Source: Vitellaria paradoxa
Lineage: Eukaryota; Streptophyta; Magnoliopsida; Ericales; Sapotaceae
Direction: 5' to 3'
DNA length: 64,000 nt
NCBI GenBank assembly: GCA_019916065.1
Contig: CM034233.1
Location: forward strand, 21,339,936-21,403,935
A program made the translations under genes and the position numbers. The notes under the pieces are model-generated. The model was not told the DNA's origin and searched no databases. It was given only the letters and a program-made list of their open reading frames with translations. Shown piece after piece: positions 60,315 through 64,000 of this stretch; positions within the stretch are counted from its first letter, which is position 1, and every line of letters begins with the position of its first letter.

Positions 60315-60543
60315 CGTTTCTTTATTTCTTTATTCTTTATCATCATTATGAACAAATCATCATTGCAAACAAATCCATTAAACAATTCTTCGGCATTTCA
60401 CATGTAATGCTCACGTGAGCAGCAACTTTCGTTTCTTTATTTCTTTATTCTTTATCATCATTGTGAACAAATCTATCATTGCGAACAAATCCATTAAACA
60501 ATTCTTCTGCATTTCATATGTAATGCTCACGTGAGCAGCAACT
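60315..60543 (+). repeat. ~115-bp tandem duplication with GCTCACGTGAGC palindromes
   Basis: Two adjoining copies (about 60315-60427 and 60430-60543) share CGTTTCTTTATTTCTTTATT, ATCCATTAAACAATTCTTC and ATGTAATGCTCACGTGAGCA. Each ends in the 12-bp palindrome GCTCACGTGAGC, which contains a G-box core CACGTG. They differ at a handful of sites. Confidence 0.8.
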
Positions 60544-61764
60544 TGTTTTCTGATTTATACGCAAGTACTTTTACTTTAAAATTCCTTCGTATGTAAATAT
60601 CTTTAAATTTAACTATATTTTTGTTACACGTGCACAAACACAATAAGACCCAATAAGTTCTTTTTGTCCTATTTTATCGTAAGCAAAATTAATTCTTAAA
60701 AATTAAATAAAAAATGAAATAATTATGCACTGCTTCCTTGTGGTTTAAATAAAAAATACATGACCCCTCTAATTTACAGTTCAACTTATGATTTGTTGTG
60801 ATTTAGATTAAAGTATAAAATTATCAAAAAATATTAAATTTAATTATATTTGTGCCACACGTGCATATACGGTTGTATTGATCATTCAAAAAAATATTAT
60901 TTAGTTAAATAAATAGAAGCAAATTGAATATCTTTAAAAAATAAAATAATATTTTATGGTAACATAAAAATATGTAAAAATGTATTTTTATTTATCTATT
61001 TTTATGAATTTTTTCTCAACTAATTTTAACTTATTTAAATTTAACAAATTTAATCAATTCTACACTTAATTTAAATTAGAGGGGCTCATTTTTTTTTAGG
61101 TAAAATTTCAAGAAAGGAAGGTATAATTGCCTTAAAAAATTTGTGATGATTTTTTTTTAATCGAATAAGTGTTTACGTGTATTTTATTTTCTTTCTTACG
61201 TTTATGGTTAATATTATTGCCAAACAATTTCAATAGAAATGCTACGTGTAAGAATGATAATAATTTACTTAATTACTAAAAACAAAAAGAATGATAATAA
61301 TTTAAATTGAGTCAAACGAATAAGTAAATTTCTAAAATATCTTAATATATTTAAATAACTTAAATATACTTTTTTTGCATTACTTTTAGTTGTTTGAAAT
61401 ATTCTATATAATAAAATGCATCATTTGATTTGACATTTGTCCTACTCATTATTAAATTTTCGCCACATCATCACTTATATATCTACGTAATAAAATACTT
61501 CATTTGAATTTAAAATTTAAAATTCAAATATATATAGATATATATTATACTTTGTAAAATAATACAAATTATATTTTACTTATATTATCTGTTATTATTA
61601 AATAATGTGTGGATACCTATTAAACAAAGTCAACTAAATTTTTTTATTTAAAAAATATATTTAAATTTTAAATTTTTAAAAATTTTATTAAAAAATAAAT
61701 ATTTAAATTAAAATTTCAATTTAATGTATTTAAAACTTAAATTTTAAATGCAAACACTTTTATA

Positions 61765-62124
61765 CCCCGTTTAGCATAAAATAAAACTCTAAAAAACTCT
61801 ATAAATCTTCAACAACCTCTCTACCTCTAATTTTCCCATCATCACTAATTTCAAAAAATTCTAATATTTCGCTAAAAAATAAAAAAAAATTTAAAAGTAG
61901 GTTAACCGAATGTGTAAATTTTTTATATAATCATATTCTTCGTGTCGAAAACTTTCAAACGAGTACCATTGTCACTATTTTTTATGAATTTTTTTGAATT
62001 CGTGAGAATGAATTTGAAAAACCATTCTCACCGTTTGGGACGTTTCAGAAAAAAGTGGCGCCAAAATTAACTCCAAACTACATTTTATCTCAATTTATCT
62101 TGTTTTTTCTTACTCCAAACGAGG
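61765..62124. mobile_element. ~360-bp MITE-like element
   Basis: Left end CCCCGTTTAGCATAAAATAA and reverse complement of the right end CCTCGTTTGGAGTAAGAAAA form a terminal inverted repeat of about 20 bp with several mismatches. Non-coding. Target duplication not clear. Confidence 0.55.
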
Positions 62125-62130
62125 CCTATG

Positions 62131-62402
62131 TGTTATTTATATAATAAGAAAGTTTAAAATTTTGAATTTAAGATATTTTTAACTGTTGAATTTGCTAAAT
62201 AGCCAGGATTATTTTTTTTTTCTCTCACTCTTCTCATATTTTTTTAGTACTCTTTATACAAAAGATGCCATTTATATAATAAGGAAATTAAAAATTTTGA
62301 ATTTGACATATTTTCAACTGTTGAATTTGCTAAATAGTAAGGATTATTTTTCTTTTTCTCTCACTCTTCCCATTTTTTTGAATGCTTTTTATATAAAAGA
62401 TT
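62131..62402 (+). repeat. ~136-bp tandem duplication
   Basis: Two adjoining copies share TTTATATAATAAG, AACTGTTGAATTTGCTAAAT and TTTTTCTCTCACTCTTC. It directly follows the MITE at 61765-62124. Non-coding. Confidence 0.75.
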
Positions 62403-62692
62403 TTAATTTAATATTTTAGAAAATGTGATAATATTTGTAATAAATAATAAAATTTTATACATTAATCTCTTTTGATTAATGATTTTTATTTTTATAGATT
62501 ATTTTTACACTTTTTATGTAAGTTTGCTTTATAAATTTAAATTTGAATTATTTACATATCAAATTATATTTGTGTACCTTCAGACACAAGTAATTGCTAG
62601 TTTATATAATAAATTTGGTCACTTGATATGATGTTTGTCCCACGTGAAATGAGTCGAGCATGAGAGATGGCAAACACCTTGGGTAAGGTGTC

Positions 62693-64000
62693 ACGCCCTG
62701 GATTTTTATAACCCGAATACCCAAGGGTGACTTGGGATTATTTATTTGGGTATAAAAATAAGATGACAGTAACATGCCATCACACCCCAAAATTTTTCTC
62801 CAAACTAGGGTTAACTTGCAAAAATTTAAGGTATTTAAAATCCCTAATTTATCCCAACCAATATTTATAAGTCATTAGATTGAATCATTTGTGGGTATTC
62901 AACTACAGGGTATAAAATAAAAATAAAAAAATAGAGAATAGTATTACAGAGCCATCTAAGATGACAGTAACATGCCATCACACCCCAAAATTTTCCTCCA
63001 AACTAGGGTTAACTTGCAAAAATTTAAGGTATTCAAAATCCCTAATTTATCCCAACCAATATTTATAAGTCATTAGATTGAATCATTTGTGGGGATTCAA
63101 CTACAGGGCATAAAACAAAAATAAAAAAATAGAGAATAGTATTACAGAACCATCTAAGATGACAGTAACATGCCATCACACCCCAAAATTTTCCTCCAAA
63201 CTAGGGTTAACTTGCAAAAATTTAAGGTATTCAAAATCCCTAATTTATCCCAATCAATGTTTATAAGTCATTAGATTGAATCATTTGTGGGGATTCAACT
63301 ACAGGGCATAAAATAAAAATAAAAAAATAGAGAATAGTATTATAGAACCATCTAAGATGACAGTAACATGCCATCACACCCCAAAATTTTCCTCCAAACT
63401 AGGGTTAACTTGCAAAAATTTAAGGTATTCAAAATCCCTAATTTATCCCAACCAATATTTATAAGTCATTAGATTGAATCATTTGTGGGGATTCAACTAC
63501 AGGGTATAAAATAAAAATAAAAAAATAGAGAATAGTATTACAGAGCCATCTAAGCGTCCTAACCATGCGATTAATATTACATATCAAATAAAGTAACTAG
63601 GTCTAAATTTAATGATTACAATCATCTAATAATTATTATTACAGACCACAATCATAAATAAAGTCTTCCAGCACTGCACAAGAAAGAAAAAAAAGATAAC
63701 TCTTCTGATAGAATATTTAAGAGAAATTAATTTCTTTCTAGCTCATCTTCAGTATCCATATACTTAATATCCTGAAAAAATATTCCCACAAGTGGTGAGC
63801 TACTAAAACCTAGTAATCAGAATTTTCTAGGTGCCTATATGCAGTGGTTACAATGCTACACTGTATTAGGTGACCCATTACAGTGAATGTGATTAGGTGG
63901 TATACTGTTTATGCAACAATTAATTCAATAGATCACAACTGAATAATGTAAATTATACTTACAACGGTTCGATGAAACTGTCACCGTAACTACTATTTTA
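62693..64000 (+). mobile_element. Possible 5' part of an LTR retrotransposon, cut by the window end
   Basis: TGTCACGCCCTGGATTTTTA at 62690-62710 resembles the TGTCAC(G/A)CCC start of many plant Ty3/Gypsy LTRs. A 4 x 198-bp tandem array follows, then non-coding sequence up to the window edge. No reverse transcriptase, integrase, primer-binding site or second LTR is visible, so this is a weak call. Confidence 0.35.
62761..63553 (+). repeat. Four-copy 198-bp tandem array
   Basis: Units start at 62761, 62959, 63157 and 63355 with AGATGACAGTAACATGCCAT; spacing is exactly 198 bp each time. Copies are nearly identical, differing at a few sites such as TTTTTCTCC/TTTTCCTCC, CAACCAATAT/CAATCAATGT and CAGGGTAT/CAGGGCAT. 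The unit has no reading frame. The high identity points to recent amplification. The preceding sequence (62705-62760) shares the ATAAAAATA join but not the full unit. Confidence 0.95.

Larger units (their letters stand above)
56683..64000. other. Repeat-rich intergenic DNA to the window end
   Basis: No gene recognised. It contains (TA)n tracts (56769-56791, 56917-56938), a Tourist-like MITE split by an LTR-like insert (57265-57908), a (CT)n microsatellite, two MITE-like elements (59964-60113, 61765-62124), two imperfect tandem duplications (60315-60543, 62131-62402) and a possible LTR with a 198-bp array from about 62693. Reading frames at 58149-58406 (-) and 58303-58602 (+) overlap on opposite strands in a less AT-rich patch and have no domain. 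Confidence 0.55.

Noticed and set aside
62761..63553. CRISPR or coding repeat
   Set aside because: The 198-bp units are contiguous with no spacers and no open reading frame, in a eukaryotic genome.

Overview
This is nuclear DNA from a flowering plant, most likely a eudicot: it is AT-rich, its genes are split by GT-AG introns, and their protein families are plant nuclear ones (a mitochondrial phage-type RNA polymerase, a plastid HSP90, a GDSL lipase, an ABHD17-like hydrolase and an RGF/GOLVEN-type peptide). I cannot name the species. Exon chains were rebuilt by hand from splice signals, reading phase and family similarity; no alignment or transcript data were available.

Layout. 1.9-8.0 kb, minus strand: a five-exon GDSL esterase/lipase gene whose 4-kb first intron holds a complete 3.2-kb non-autonomous hAT-like transposon full of internal tandem repeats. 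9.3-12.2 kb, plus: a decayed CACTA (En/Spm) TNP2-type transposase. 12.2-18.5 kb: AT-rich intergenic DNA with MITE-like and duplicated repeats. 18.6-30.2 kb, minus: an intact 19-exon RPOT gene, best matching the mitochondrial RPOTm type, predicted 986 aa. 32.5-39.6 kb, minus: an intact 19-exon plastid HSP90 gene (HSP90C/HSP90.5 type), predicted 799 aa. 43.7-47.9 kb, minus: a five-exon ABHD17-like alpha/beta hydrolase, 360 aa. 48-55.9 kb: intergenic, with a tRNA-derived SINE, microsatellites and MITE-like elements. 55.9-56.7 kb, plus: a three-exon small secreted precursor ending in a sulfated-peptide motif of the RGF/GLV/CLEL family. 56.7-64 kb: repeat-rich intergenic DNA, ending in a 4 x 198-bp tandem array next to a possible LTR start.

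The genes do not form a pathway or operon. RPOTm and HSP90C are neighbouring housekeeping genes for the two organelles (mitochondrial transcription; chloroplast stromal protein folding); their adjacency carries no evident functional meaning. The most unusual items are the hAT element with its palindromic CAGTACCGGTACTG array and a ~0.5-kb alternating purine/pyrimidine tract, the atypical GDSL protein, and the RGF-like peptide gene with tandem repeats in its promoter.
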